Positions 9,143 to 17,859 of a stretch of DNA of 64,000 bases are shown here, one piece after another. Source of the DNA: Acetivibrio sp. MSJd-27 (GTDB taxonomy: Bacteria > Bacillota > Clostridia > UMGS1840 > HGM11507); contig NZ_JAHLPV010000001.1 in NCBI RefSeq assembly GCF_018918095.1, forward strand, positions 216,896-280,895, in the 5' to 3' direction. Each line of letters opens with the position of its first letter. Within the stretch, counting starts at the first letter, position 1. Made by a program: the position numbers and the translations under genes. The notes below the pieces were generated by a model. That model saw only the letters and a program-made list of their open reading frames with translations, did no database searches and was not told the DNA's origin.

Positions 9143-10525
9143 TTATTGTACTGTAATGTCCGCATTACAGCTGTTCACAATTCTGGGATCCGCGGGATCC
9201 CGCAGATATCTGCCGTTTATGCAGATGTTCTCAAAATGAACCCCGTCCACCATCTTTTCTTGCTGTCCGTAAACGGCGATCCGCTCGTCCCCGCTGTCCA
9301 GAACATCAATATTCCGGAAGGTGACGTTCCGCACCCGTCCACTGTCCAGCCAGACGACGCTGACCTTGATTGGCTCCTTGCCGGCAGCCGCCTTCTCGAT
9401 GGTGATATCCTCAAACAGGAAGTTTTCCGCCGTGCCGCCGTATGCGTTCCAGACGCCGATGACTCCTCCGGCGTCGTGATCCCACAAAGGAAAGGTGGAG
9501 TGCGTCACCGTGCAGCTGCGGAACACGATATTTTTTGTCTCCGCGGCGATCTCACAGACCGCGCCGAAGGAGGTGGAAACGTCGTTCCAGGCTACGCAGT
9601 TCTCAAACACCACATTGGACACCGGTTTGAACGCCTTGACCAGAAACGAGTCGTCCGCGTTGTGGGCGAAGCTGTTCCGAACCAGCACGTCGTGGGAATC
9701 GCAGACGTCGATGCCGTCGTTGTTGGCGAAATGTCCCAGCACCTTGACGTTGTCGATGAGCACCTGCGAGGCCTCCTCGGTGTGAATAGACCAGGAGGTT
9801 CCCTCCCGGAAAACAATTCCCTCCACGGTGACATCGGTGCTGCGCATAATCCCCAGCAGGCGGTGGCGCTGGCAGGCCTCCAGTGTTTTTCTGCCGCACA
9901 GCACCCCCCGCCCCGCAATCCGGACATTTTTAACCCCCTCCGCCATGAGGGTAAAATCCGTCCACCACATTTCAATGGCGTTGACCAGACCAAAGGGCTT
10001 CCGCTTTTCCGGCGGCTGCGGCTTGGCGTATACGAACGCGCCTCCCTCCAGATACACAATGTCGTTGTCCTTCAGGCGAATAGGGTCGATCCGATGGGTT
10101 CCCGCCTCAAAATAGTGCACATTCGGTGCTGTTTTGTCGGGGATATCCGTTTCCATCGGATTGGCGAAGATATGTAACGGCTCCTGTTCCCCAAAGGGTT
10201 CCACCGAAAAGTTGGCATTCTGCGTGATTTTCAGACGAATGACCGTGCCGTCGGTTTCGGGGTGAATGCCAAGGCTCAGGGGCCTGACCATCACTTTGTG
10301 GGTGGGCAGGCGTTTTAAACGGATTTCAATCTCCGCTTCCCCCTCAAAATCAAAGGCTGTAAAGGAAACCGGAGAAACCGGTCTGCCCTGAATCCTTTCG
10401 CTTGCCTGCTTCGGATCAAAGCGAAAACTGGTGTAAACGCCTGTTTCAAGTCCGTTGACCCGCACGGTGTACATCTGCGATTTCGGTTCCTCCGGTGCAA
10501 TGGGATAAATTTTCAATTGATTCAT
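9143..10525 (-). CDS. Glycoside hydrolase family 28-like beta-helix protein
   Basis: 460 residues from ATG 10525, preceded by GGAAGGAGG; the longer reading frame upstream has no ribosome site. The N-terminal ~90 residues form a small beta domain (YTVRVNGLETGVYTSF), then comes a right-handed parallel beta-helix with repeated strands such as VTVEGIVFREGTSWSIH and VLIDNVKVLG. The GH28 signatures NNDGIDVCDSHDV and HNADDSFLVK supply the three aspartates expected at the active site. The usual G-H-G stretch is not obvious (SFGAVCEI instead). No signal peptide, so it would act in the cytoplasm on imported oligosaccharide, perhaps a galacturonide or a similar sugar. First gene of the leftward operon, 20 bp before the SBP gene. 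Confidence 0.85.
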   Translation of the reverse strand: MNQLKIYPIAPEEPKSQMYTVRVNGLETGVYTSFRFDPKQASERIQGRPVSPVSFTAFDFEGEAEIEIRLKRLPTHKVMVRPLSLGIHPETDGTVIRLKITQNANFSVEPFGEQEPLHIFANPMETDIPDKTAPNVHYFEAGTHRIDPIRLKDNDIVYLEGGAFVYAKPQPPEKRKPFGLVNAIEMWWTDFTLMAEGVKNVRIAGRGVLCGRKTLEACQRHRLLGIMRSTDVTVEGIVFREGTSWSIHTEEASQVLIDNVKVLGHFANNDGIDVCDSHDVLVRNSFAHNADDSFLVKAFKPVSNVVFENCVAWNDVSTSFGAVCEIAAETKNIVFRSCTVTHSTFPLWDHDAGGVIGVWNAYGGTAENFLFEDITIEKAAAGKEPIKVSVVWLDSGRVRNVTFRNIDVLDSGDERIAVYGQQEKMVDGVHFENICINGRYLRDPADPRIVNSCNADITVQ

Positions 10526-10861
10526 TTGTTTTTCCTCCTTCCGTTGATTGATTTTCTCAAGCATCACAAAACCGAAAAAAAGATTCACAATCATTTTTGG
10601 CTGTGTGATTTGTGAAAATCTTTCAGGCTCGGCTTGTGTTTTTATTATAAAGGAAACTTCATTCGGAGGATATAAACGATTCCATAAATCAACATACAAT
10701 TTCATACTTCCCGTTCCCCTGAAAACACCTGTATCCCCTGCTGCGGGCTCTTTTGACGGAGAAATATACTTTTGCATACTTTGCCCGATTCTATGGAGCA
10801 GTCTATTTACGGGACGGCTCCCTTTTTGATAAAATTTTAAACAAAGAAAGGAGTCAAATCA
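10526..10861. promoter_or_regulatory. Divergent control region between the two sugar transcription units
   Basis: 336 bp without a gene between divergent starts at 10525 and 10862. On the minus strand a TATAAT box lies at 10644-10649. An imperfect palindrome (AAAGATTcaCAA...TTGTGaaaATCTTT) spans 10579-10623, inside the likely leader of the leftward operon; it could be an operator or an RNA hairpin. On the plus strand TTGACG near 10754 and an ATACTT box 17 bp later may drive the DUF5107 gene. No regulator gene is adjacent. Promoter calls are by eye. Confidence 0.45.
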
Positions 10862-12781
10862 ATGGAAAAATGTTACATTTCTAAAATGAGAATAACAGGT
10901 TCCTTATTAAAAGAGGAAAGCCCTTATCCTTTTATGGCAGTCCCCTATGAGAGCCGTGTTCACGCGGAGGCGGAGGATGCGGTAAAAAAGGAGCTTCGTC
11001 TCAACTACGGGCTAATCACAAGCACCCTGCCCTATACCCTGCAGGATGAGTACGATCGCGAAACGGTTCCCTTAACCCTGCGGACCCCCGTGCTGGAGAA
11101 CGAAAATCTGAAAGCGGTCTTCCTTCCGGATTACGGCGCAAGGCTCTGGTCGCTGTATTCCAAGAAAGACGGCAGGGATCTTTTGCACTGCAACCGAGTG
11201 TTCCTCCCTTCCAACCTGGCGGTGCGCAACGCATGGTTCGCCGGCGGCGTGGAGTGGAACATGGGATTCCGCGGTCATTCTCCCTTTACCTATGATAAGG
11301 TGTTCTGTGAGATCTGCCATGACAGCGGGATGAACGTTCCGGTTCTCAAGTTTTATGAATGGGAGCGCAAACGGAAAACAAAGTTTGAACTGTACGCCTA
11401 TCTGCCGCCTCAGGGGGAGGACTTGGTCATCAAAGTCAAGCTAAGCAACTATGCGGGGCAGGAGGTGCCCATGTACTGGTGGTCCAACATTGCCGTTCCC
11501 GAAACGGTGGACACCCGGGTTATCGTGCCCAGCACCTGCGCCTATACCAACGATTACAGCGGCTGTGTCCACAAAGTACCCGTCCCGTACTATGACCGGA
11601 AGGATCTTACATACACCACCGGAGAGCTGAATTCCAGAGACTACTTCTTCCGCATTCCGCCGGAGGAACCCAAATTTATCGCCACGGCGGACAAATACGG
11701 AAAAGGGCTTCTGCAGCAGTCCACCAAGCGGCTGATGTCGCGCAAACTGTTTCTCTGGGGCATGCGGCGCTGTTACCGCAACTGGCAGAACCTGCTCTCG
11801 GAAATCTGCGATCCTTATATTGAAATACAGGCAGGGCTTGCCCAGACGCAGATGGAGTGCATTCCCATGCCAAAGGACGCGGTGTGGGAGTGGACGGAAG
11901 CCTATGGCCCCTTCCGCGGCGACCCGCACCGGCTGCACAGCCAGAACTGGGAGGAAGCCGTCGCCTGTGCGAAGGAACAGCTTGGGAATGTGATAGAGAG
12001 AGAGGAACCGCGTGTTTTACAGCTCACAGACAGCGAAACCGTTCTTCCGGCTTCCGGCTGGGGCGCGCTGGAAAACGAGCTTCGGAAGAGGAATGGTTTA
12101 TCGGTAATTCCGGATTTCCCGCCCAGCTCCATCGGCCAGAAGGAACAAATCTGGCTGGATTTGCTGGAAGGAAGCTTTCCCTGTCCGAAGGATTACCGGG
12201 AAGCGCCGGTCTCCTTCACCGAGGAGGAGGAGCTTTTAAACCGGCTCACCGAGCAAAAAGAAAACTGGTATGCTCAGTATCTGCTGGGCGCGGGAAGATG
12301 GGCGCAGGGCCAAAAGAAGGATGCGGAGGAATGTTTCACCCGTTCCGCCGCCCTGTATGAGAATCCGCTGAACCTGTACGGACTTTCCTTCTGCAAAGCA
12401 GAGCGAAAGGATCCGGCGGCGGTATCCCTTATCGTCAAGGCGCTGGACATGGCGAAAAACGATTATCACCTCTTAAGGGAAGCCTTCCAAATGCTCATTG
12501 ATTTCGGCGAATACCGGCTTCTGATTCAAAAATATGAGGAACTGCCGGAAGAGCGGAAAGCAGCCGGCAGAATGAAGCTGTTCCTGCTGTATGCTTACAT
12601 CAAGCTGGAGCGGATTGAGGACTGCGACCGGCTTCTTAGGCAGCCCTTTGTGATTGACGATCTGCGGGAGGGGGAAAACGTGTTTGTCCCCCTATGGTTC
12701 GAATACTGCAAATTGAAAGGCGAGGAGCTTGAGGTTCCCGCCTGGCTGGATTATTTATACCGGCAGAAAAAGGAGGACTGA
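10862..12781 (+). CDS. DUF5107 domain protein with TPR-like C-terminus
   Basis: 639 residues, ATG preceded by AAAGGAG. The first ~330 residues match DUF5107 proteins: LENENLKAVFLPDYGARLWSL, then DGRDLLHCNRVF, NAWFAGGVEWNMGFRGHSPF, MYWWSNIAVPE and WEWTEAYGPF. The fold resembles the aldose-mutarotase/galactose-binding supersandwich. Residues ~440-639 are helical TPR-like repeats (NWYAQYLLGAGRWAQGQ, AEECFTRSAALYENPLNLYG). DUF5107-TPR proteins occur in sugar utilisation loci of gut bacteria; the exact reaction is not established. Followed without gap by the DUF4091 gene. Confidence 0.85.
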   Translation: MEKCYISKMRITGSLLKEESPYPFMAVPYESRVHAEAEDAVKKELRLNYGLITSTLPYTLQDEYDRETVPLTLRTPVLENENLKAVFLPDYGARLWSLYSKKDGRDLLHCNRVFLPSNLAVRNAWFAGGVEWNMGFRGHSPFTYDKVFCEICHDSGMNVPVLKFYEWERKRKTKFELYAYLPPQGEDLVIKVKLSNYAGQEVPMYWWSNIAVPETVDTRVIVPSTCAYTNDYSGCVHKVPVPYYDRKDLTYTTGELNSRDYFFRIPPEEPKFIATADKYGKGLLQQSTKRLMSRKLFLWGMRRCYRNWQNLLSEICDPYIEIQAGLAQTQMECIPMPKDAVWEWTEAYGPFRGDPHRLHSQNWEEAVACAKEQLGNVIEREEPRVLQLTDSETVLPASGWGALENELRKRNGLSVIPDFPPSSIGQKEQIWLDLLEGSFPCPKDYREAPVSFTEEEELLNRLTEQKENWYAQYLLGAGRWAQGQKKDAEECFTRSAALYENPLNLYGLSFCKAERKDPAAVSLIVKALDMAKNDYHLLREAFQMLIDFGEYRLLIQKYEELPEERKAAGRMKLFLLYAYIKLERIEDCDRLLRQPFVIDDLREGENVFVPLWFEYCKLKGEELEVPAWLDYLYRQKKED

Positions 12782-12782
12782 C

Positions 12783-14309
12783 ATGATACAGGCAAAAATT
12801 TTTCCGGCGGAGGAGTGGCTCTATCCCGACAGCGCCGGCGGCAGGGAGTCTGTCGATCTCTGCTGCCCTTCCAACTCCTTTGCCTGCTGGCAGATGATGC
12901 TGCGCGCTGAGGGAACGGTGCGGATATCCGTCTCTGGCCTGGAGGGACTGCAGGTGTTCCGGCTTCTTCCGGTCACCGTCAACTTAAACTCGTCTTTCAT
13001 CGAGGAGCTGGACACCGAGCACACCTCCCTTGCGGATTTGCCGCAGTACTATACAAAAAAAGCGCCCTTTGAAGTGTATGACGCCATGCTTCCGCTGGAG
13101 GACATGTCCGTCCTGGCGGACGGAGACACTGCCCTTTATTTCAAATGGCCCAGCGGGCAGCAGGCGGGGGATTTCCGCGGTGAAATCCGTCTTAAGACAG
13201 ACCGCGAGACCTGCCTTGTCCCCTGTCACGTCAAGGTGTTCTCCGCCTCGGTTCCGGAAAAGGGACGGTTCAACATGATAAACTGGATTGAGATGAATCC
13301 GAACAAATACGGCTGCACCGCCTTTTCCCAGAAATACTGGGAAAAGCTCACCGAGATATTGAAGCTGGCCAGGATGGGAAGGCAGAATTTCTGCAATGTG
13401 TCAGCGGCCTATTTCCAGTGCAGTTATGACGGAAGCTATCACTTTGATTTCACCCGGGTGGAGAAGTTTCTTTCCATCTGTTTTTTCCTGGGCTTTGAAA
13501 AAATTGAGGGGCCTTCCCTCAAACAAATTTACGAGAATCTGGTGATGCCGGTGGAAAAGGCGGCGTTCGGCGCGCCGGAATGTCTCCCGCCTCTTAGGCA
13601 GTTTCTCACCCAGTGGTATGCTTTTCTGAAGAAAAACCATTATGAGACCATCACCTTTCAGCACATCTACGATGAGCCGCGGGAGAAGAACGTGGCCTTT
13701 TACCGGGAGCTGGGCGGGCTGGTGCATCAATATATGCCGGGGATTCCAACGATGGACGCGGTGCTTTCCCTTCATACGGAAGAGGCGGCGGATATTCTGA
13801 TCCCTACCACCCGCTTTTATCAGCTAAACAGAGAAGTGTTTGAGCAATACCGAAAAAATGGGAAAACGCTGTGGCTCTATACCTGCTGCTGGCCTTCCGC
13901 CCCCTATTTAAACCGCTTTTTGGATATGCCTCTGCTGGATGTGAGGCTGATTCACTGGCTGAATTTTCTGCTGGACTGCGACGGTTACCTGCACTGGGGC
14001 TTTTGTTTCAATCCCGACGCACAGGATCCGTGGAAGGAGCCGTCCATCCCCTTCAAAATATTTGACGACAGCTTGGAACAGTTTCTGCCCCCGGGAGACA
14101 CTCACATTATTTATCCTTATCAGGGAAAGCCGCTTGGAAGCGTCCGGCTGGAAATGCAGCGCGCGGGGGTTGAGGATTTTGAACTGCTCAGCCAAATATC
14201 CGACCGGGAAAAAGCCCTTCAAATCGTCCGAAAATGTATCAGCGAGGACTTCACAGGGAACCGGCAAGCCTTCCGGGAGGCGTATCTGGAGCTGTTATGT
14301 ACGCCCTGA
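12783..14309 (+). CDS. DUF4091 domain protein (GH123-like putative glycosidase)
   Basis: 508 residues from ATG 12783, 1 base after the previous stop; the longer frame starting at 12729 overlaps the upstream gene and lacks a site. The N-terminal third is a beta domain (SNSFACWQMMLRAEGTVRIS). The C-terminal part has DUF4091 hallmarks: FQHIYDEPREKN, LWLYTCCWPSAPYLNRFLD, LIHWLNFLLDCDGYLHWGF and IYPYQGKPLGSVRLEMQR followed by AGVEDFELL. The family is related to GH123 hexosaminidases, with DE in YDEP as the probable acid pair (family knowledge). No signal peptide, so cytoplasmic. Ends inside the start of the DMT transporter gene (13-bp overlap). Confidence 0.82.
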   Translation: MIQAKIFPAEEWLYPDSAGGRESVDLCCPSNSFACWQMMLRAEGTVRISVSGLEGLQVFRLLPVTVNLNSSFIEELDTEHTSLADLPQYYTKKAPFEVYDAMLPLEDMSVLADGDTALYFKWPSGQQAGDFRGEIRLKTDRETCLVPCHVKVFSASVPEKGRFNMINWIEMNPNKYGCTAFSQKYWEKLTEILKLARMGRQNFCNVSAAYFQCSYDGSYHFDFTRVEKFLSICFFLGFEKIEGPSLKQIYENLVMPVEKAAFGAPECLPPLRQFLTQWYAFLKKNHYETITFQHIYDEPREKNVAFYRELGGLVHQYMPGIPTMDAVLSLHTEEAADILIPTTRFYQLNREVFEQYRKNGKTLWLYTCCWPSAPYLNRFLDMPLLDVRLIHWLNFLLDCDGYLHWGFCFNPDAQDPWKEPSIPFKIFDDSLEQFLPPGDTHIIYPYQGKPLGSVRLEMQRAGVEDFELLSQISDREKALQIVRKCISEDFTGNRQAFREAYLELLCTP

Positions 14310-15166
14310 TCCTGCTTCCTATTCTGGCGACCGTGGCGGACGGCTGTGTCTCCAAGACGTTCACCCAAGCGCCGCACACAGAGAAAGCCATTCTTTTTTT
14401 CTGCGCCGGAAAGCCTTTTTTCGGCGCCCTCCTTTTCTTGATCCTTCCGCTGTTTTCCGGCGTTCCCGGACAATTTCCTCTCCGCGCGCTGGCCGCCGGA
14501 ACTGCGGGAGGCATTGTCATCAGCCTCACCACCTATTTTGTGATAAAGGCGATGAACCAAGGCCCCATGTCCCTGACCGTGCTGTTCCTGTCCTCCGGCT
14601 TTCTCGTTCCATGCCTGGCGGGACCGCTGCTGCTGGGGGAAAAGGCTACTCTGTTCTCCGCTCTCGGCGTCGCGGCGCAGCTTGCGGGTCTTGTGCTGAT
14701 ATCCAATGTAGATCTGAATTTCAATGTAAAAAATAAGAGAACATATCTGTTCTATCTCATCCTGTGCCTGGCCGGGAACGGAACCTTTATGCTGTTTCAG
14801 AAAATTCCCTCGGTATTTTTCCCGGAGGCGGGACTGACGCAGTATACTGCAGTTATGCTGGGGACAGCCTGCCTTTTCTCCCTGTTTCTTGCGCTCTTTC
14901 CAAAGGGAAGGATGGAAAAAGGAGAAATGCGGGCGGCGGCGAAAACTTCCTTTCTGTCAGGCATATGCCTGGCGGTTGTCACCATCAGCAACCTGTTTCT
15001 GGGAAGATTCCTCACCGCAGGCATGAGTTTCACGGTTCAAAGCGCGGGGATTCTTATTCTGAATCTTTTGACAGGAATGATGATCTACCAAGATCGTCTG
15101 ACGATAAAAAAAGGGGTCGGAGCGCTTCTCTCCCTTTCCTCGATCCTCCTGCTCTCCATTCAATAA
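14297..15166 (+). CDS. DMT-superfamily (EamA-like) membrane transporter
   Basis: 289 residues starting at ATG 14297 inside the last codons of the DUF4091 gene. About ten hydrophobic segments are seen, in two halves of five (for example YALILLPILATVADG, AAGTAGGIVISLTTYFVIKA, LTVLFLSSGFLVPCLAGPLLL; second half from LFYLILCLAGNGTFMLF). EamA-like hallmarks are AMNQGPMSLTVLF, and LGVAAQLAGLVLI at the end of half one with GVGALLSLSSILLLSI at the end of half two. Could export or import a sugar or other small molecule linked to this locus. A strong terminator follows. Confidence 0.8.
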   Translation: MYALILLPILATVADGCVSKTFTQAPHTEKAILFFCAGKPFFGALLFLILPLFSGVPGQFPLRALAAGTAGGIVISLTTYFVIKAMNQGPMSLTVLFLSSGFLVPCLAGPLLLGEKATLFSALGVAAQLAGLVLISNVDLNFNVKNKRTYLFYLILCLAGNGTFMLFQKIPSVFFPEAGLTQYTAVMLGTACLFSLFLALFPKGRMEKGEMRAAAKTSFLSGICLAVVTISNLFLGRFLTAGMSFTVQSAGILILNLLTGMMIYQDRLTIKKGVGALLSLSSILLLSIQ

Positions 15167-15184
15167 GCATTAGGGAGTCAACCG

Positions 15185-15248
15185 GCAGCGCCCGGCGGAA
15201 ATATGGAAAACACGGTCTTTCCATAGCTCCGCCGGGCGCTGTTTTTTC
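15185..15248 (+). terminator. Rho-independent terminator after the DUF5107-DUF4091-DMT operon
   Basis: CAGCGCCCGGCGGA pairs with TCCGCCGGGCGCTG, with an inner TATGGAAA/TTTCCATA stem, followed by TTTTTTC. It lies about 20 bp past the DMT stop, just after a TIR-like AAGCATTAGGGAGTC. Confidence 0.9.
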
Positions 15249-15354
15249 ATGTTTTTCTTATCCGGATATTGATTTTTCCAGATATTTATATTAATATGAA
15301 TCTATCAAACAGAAACGCCGCTTCATACGGCGTTTTTCAAGACTTGGAAAGGCG

Positions 15355-16494
15355 GTGGCTCAATTGGATACCGTAGGAATTGTCGCGGAATACAACCCGT
15401 TTCACAACGGGCATCTCTATCACCTGAAGCAGGCAAAGAAAAGGACGGGATGCGGGTACAGCGTCGCCGTGATGAGCGGAAATTTTGTCCAGCGGGGCGA
15501 ACCCGCCCTGTTCGACAAATTTACCCGTGCCGAACTGGCGGTAAAATGCGGGGTGGATCTGGTTTTGGAGATTCCGCCTGCCAACGCGGTTGCCTCGGCG
15601 GAATATTTTGCCCGGGGCTCCGTCTCCATTCTGGAAGCAACAGGAATCGTTGACGCACTCTGCTTTGGAAGTGAAAGCGGAGATCTCCGGGAGCTGAAGC
15701 AAACCGCAAGGCTTCTTCTCTCCTCGGAAATACAGGAGAAGATCCATCATGAAATGAAAGGCGGTATTCCCGTTTACCAGGCAATGCAGAAAGCGCTGCC
15801 CTGCTATCCCTCCTCGCCCAACGACATCCTGGGAATTGAATACTTAAAGGTGCTGGAAAGCCGGAAAAGCCGTATCAAGCCCTATGCCATACAGCGCATC
15901 GGGACAGGTTACCACGACCGGGAAGCCAGCGGAACCATCGCCTCCGCCACCGCAGTTCGGGAACGTTTCGCAAAGGGCGAAGAGATCGGAAGCCTTCTCC
16001 CCTATGACCGTCTTCCCTTCTCCGCGGCTGTGGAAAAGGAATTGGAGCCTGCCCTGCTGTATGCCCTGCGGATCAAAACGCCGGAACAGCTGAAACGATA
16101 CGCCGACGTGAGCGAGGGGCTGGAAAACCGAATTTATGAAGCCTGCCGGAAATATGACCGCATCGAGGATATCATTCTCGCCGTGAAGTCCAAGCGGTAT
16201 TCCTACACCCGTATCCGGCGGGTTCTTTACAATATCTTTCTGGACATCCCCCGTGAAACGCGGGAGAAGAAGCCGGAATTTATCCGTGTGCTCGCCTTCA
16301 GCCGGAAGGGGCAAATACTTTTGAACCGGATGAAGGAGACCGCAAATCTTCCGGTTATCAACGGTTATGCCAAAAAGGATTTTTACCAGTATGAGACGGC
16401 ACGGCTGGACAAAAAAGAAAACGACCTGTATGCACTGGCCCTGCCTGGAAAGAAAATTTTTGAGGGAGGGCTCAGGGCGGTTATGGTGCCCTGA
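15355..16494 (+). CDS. tmcAL: tRNA(Met) cytidine acetate ligase TmcAL (YlbM)
   Basis: 379 residues, GTG start preceded by GGAAAGGCG. Signature sequences: GIVAEYNPFHNGHLYHL (HxGH nucleotidyltransferase motif), VAVMSGNFVQRGEPA, FDKFTRAELAVKCGVDLVLE, NAVASAEYFARGSV and LCFGSESGD. C-terminal ANDIxGxEY-type PNDILGIEYLKVL, IKPYAIQRIG, and SYTRIRRVLYNIFLDI. The enzyme activates acetate with ATP and forms N4-acetylcytidine at the wobble base of elongator tRNA-Met. Length is as expected (~380-410). Housekeeping gene, probably transcribed alone. Confidence 0.95.
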   Translation: MAQLDTVGIVAEYNPFHNGHLYHLKQAKKRTGCGYSVAVMSGNFVQRGEPALFDKFTRAELAVKCGVDLVLEIPPANAVASAEYFARGSVSILEATGIVDALCFGSESGDLRELKQTARLLLSSEIQEKIHHEMKGGIPVYQAMQKALPCYPSSPNDILGIEYLKVLESRKSRIKPYAIQRIGTGYHDREASGTIASATAVRERFAKGEEIGSLLPYDRLPFSAAVEKELEPALLYALRIKTPEQLKRYADVSEGLENRIYEACRKYDRIEDIILAVKSKRYSYTRIRRVLYNIFLDIPRETREKKPEFIRVLAFSRKGQILLNRMKETANLPVINGYAKKDFYQYETARLDKKENDLYALALPGKKIFEGGLRAVMVP

Positions 16495-16521
16495 GAATAA
16501 AAAAGTTTTTCCTTCCGAAAA

Positions 16522-16552
16522 ACACAGACGCGCTTCGCACGCTGTTTTTTGA
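16522..16552 (+). terminator. Possible terminator after tmcAL
   Basis: CAGACGCG and CACGCTG around a TTCG loop, followed by TTTTTTG, about 30 bp past the tmcAL stop. The stem has mismatches, hence moderate confidence. Confidence 0.45.
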
Positions 16553-16599
16553 AACATGCAATTGCCCACGATTCCGCGCAATTTCCTATGTTATAAAAA

Positions 16600-16719
16600 A
16601 TGAAATATAAGGTCATTTTTCTGCTCTTGCTTTTTCTGGTTCTGACGCCCGCTTGGCAAAGCGAAAAGACGGATGACGAAAGCAACCATAAACAATGTGA
16701 CAACGACCTACACCTATGA
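16600..16719 (+). other. Short frame with signal-peptide-like start, out of frame with the Rhs tip
   Basis: ATG 16600 opens MKYKVIFLLLLFLVLTPAW and then runs into the Rhs DNA in another frame, stopping near 16719. It may be the 5' relic of a secreted gene joined to the Rhs tip by deletion, or chance. Confidence 0.3.
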
Positions 16720-17857
16720 CGCCAACGGCCTGCGCCAGAGCAAAACCACCAACGGCGTGACCACCAGCCATATCTATGACGGGCAGAATATTGTCATGGA
16801 CGACAAGGCCGGGGAAAAGCAGGTGTTTGTCAGAGGCCTCTCCCCTATCTCCCGAACAGTAAACGGAGGAAGCAAGGAGTATTATACCTTCAATACCCAC
16901 GGAGATACAACAGCCTTGGTCAACGCAAGCGGAACCATATTAAAAGATTATACCTATGATGCGTTCGGGAACCAGAAGCAGGAACAGTCAGAAGACACCA
17001 ACCCATTCCGTTACTGTGGAGAATATTTCGACAATGAAACCGGATTTATCTACCTCAGGGCAAGGTATTATGATCCGAGCATGGGACGATTTATTACGGA
17101 GGATCCAGCAAAAGACGGTGTGAATTGGTTTGTGTATTGTGGGAATAATCCGGTGAACTTGTGGGATCCGACTGGAACAATACGCGAAGGACAGTGGATT
17201 GATGGTCAATGGATTGAAAATCCAGATGCTTGGGAATTTGGAGAGCATTCTGATACTTATAAAATTCTTAAAGATTTGGGTGAACGATGGACTTATGTTA
17301 GAAATTCTGGTGGAGATCCTTCTGCATATGCTTATGAAGCAAATAGAGTAAGAAGATTGGCTAGAGAAGGAACACCTGTTCAATATGCACAGGACAAAAT
17401 TATGAATGAACTTCATTCTGGAGTTAAATGGGCAAAATCAATGTTTAATGAATATATGGATGCAAATGATAGATACCTAATCTTAACAAAAAGATTCTAT
17501 ACTCCCAGTGAAAGCAATGCAGGTGGAACTGATGGTTGGAATTATAAATGGAAAAGTGAATGGAGAGTACCATATGCAAAGTATAACTGGAATGAAGATG
17601 GTACTGACTCAGATATGAATGCTTATACTTCAGGGGGGTGGTTTGGAGAAGGAAGCTACCCTAAAAATTGGATGCCATGGATGTATTTTGATGGAATGTT
17701 CTTGTCAGGAGCAGATATGGGAAATTTAGCATTAGGTTATATTATGAAAAGTATGGGATATGAACCATCTGAATATCATCCATGGAATGATAAAAAAGGC
17801 GATAGAGATTGGAATTTAATTGAATATGGTGCTGCAATGGCAAGTCAAGGGAGATAG
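16655..17857 (+). pseudogene. Orphan Rhs C-terminal tip with toxin-like end
   Basis: The readable frame runs from just after a stop near 16646; first ATG 16673, 394 residues. Residues 1-160 are the C-terminal end of an Rhs/YD-repeat core (TYTYDANGLRQSKTTNG, TYDAFGNQ, FRYCGEYFDNETGFIYLRAR, YYDPSMGRFITEDP, YCGNNPVNLWDPTG). This is the tip that precedes the variable toxin in Rhs proteins. The signal peptide and the long YD barrel are missing. From residue 163 the sequence becomes AT-rich and unique; its last ~100 residues (FDGMFLSGADMGNLALGYIM, then a DRDWNLIEYGAAMA stretch) recall polymorphic toxin type 44, a weak assignment. Likely a displaced Rhs-CT module rather than a functional secreted protein; could be expressed from ATG 16673. 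The next gene starts 2 bp later. Confidence 0.7.
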
Positions 17858-17859
17858 AC

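Noticed and set aside
9023..10177. Plus-strand open frame of 384 codons
   Set aside because: Antisense to the GH28-like gene, whose beta-helix motifs and operon context are convincing.
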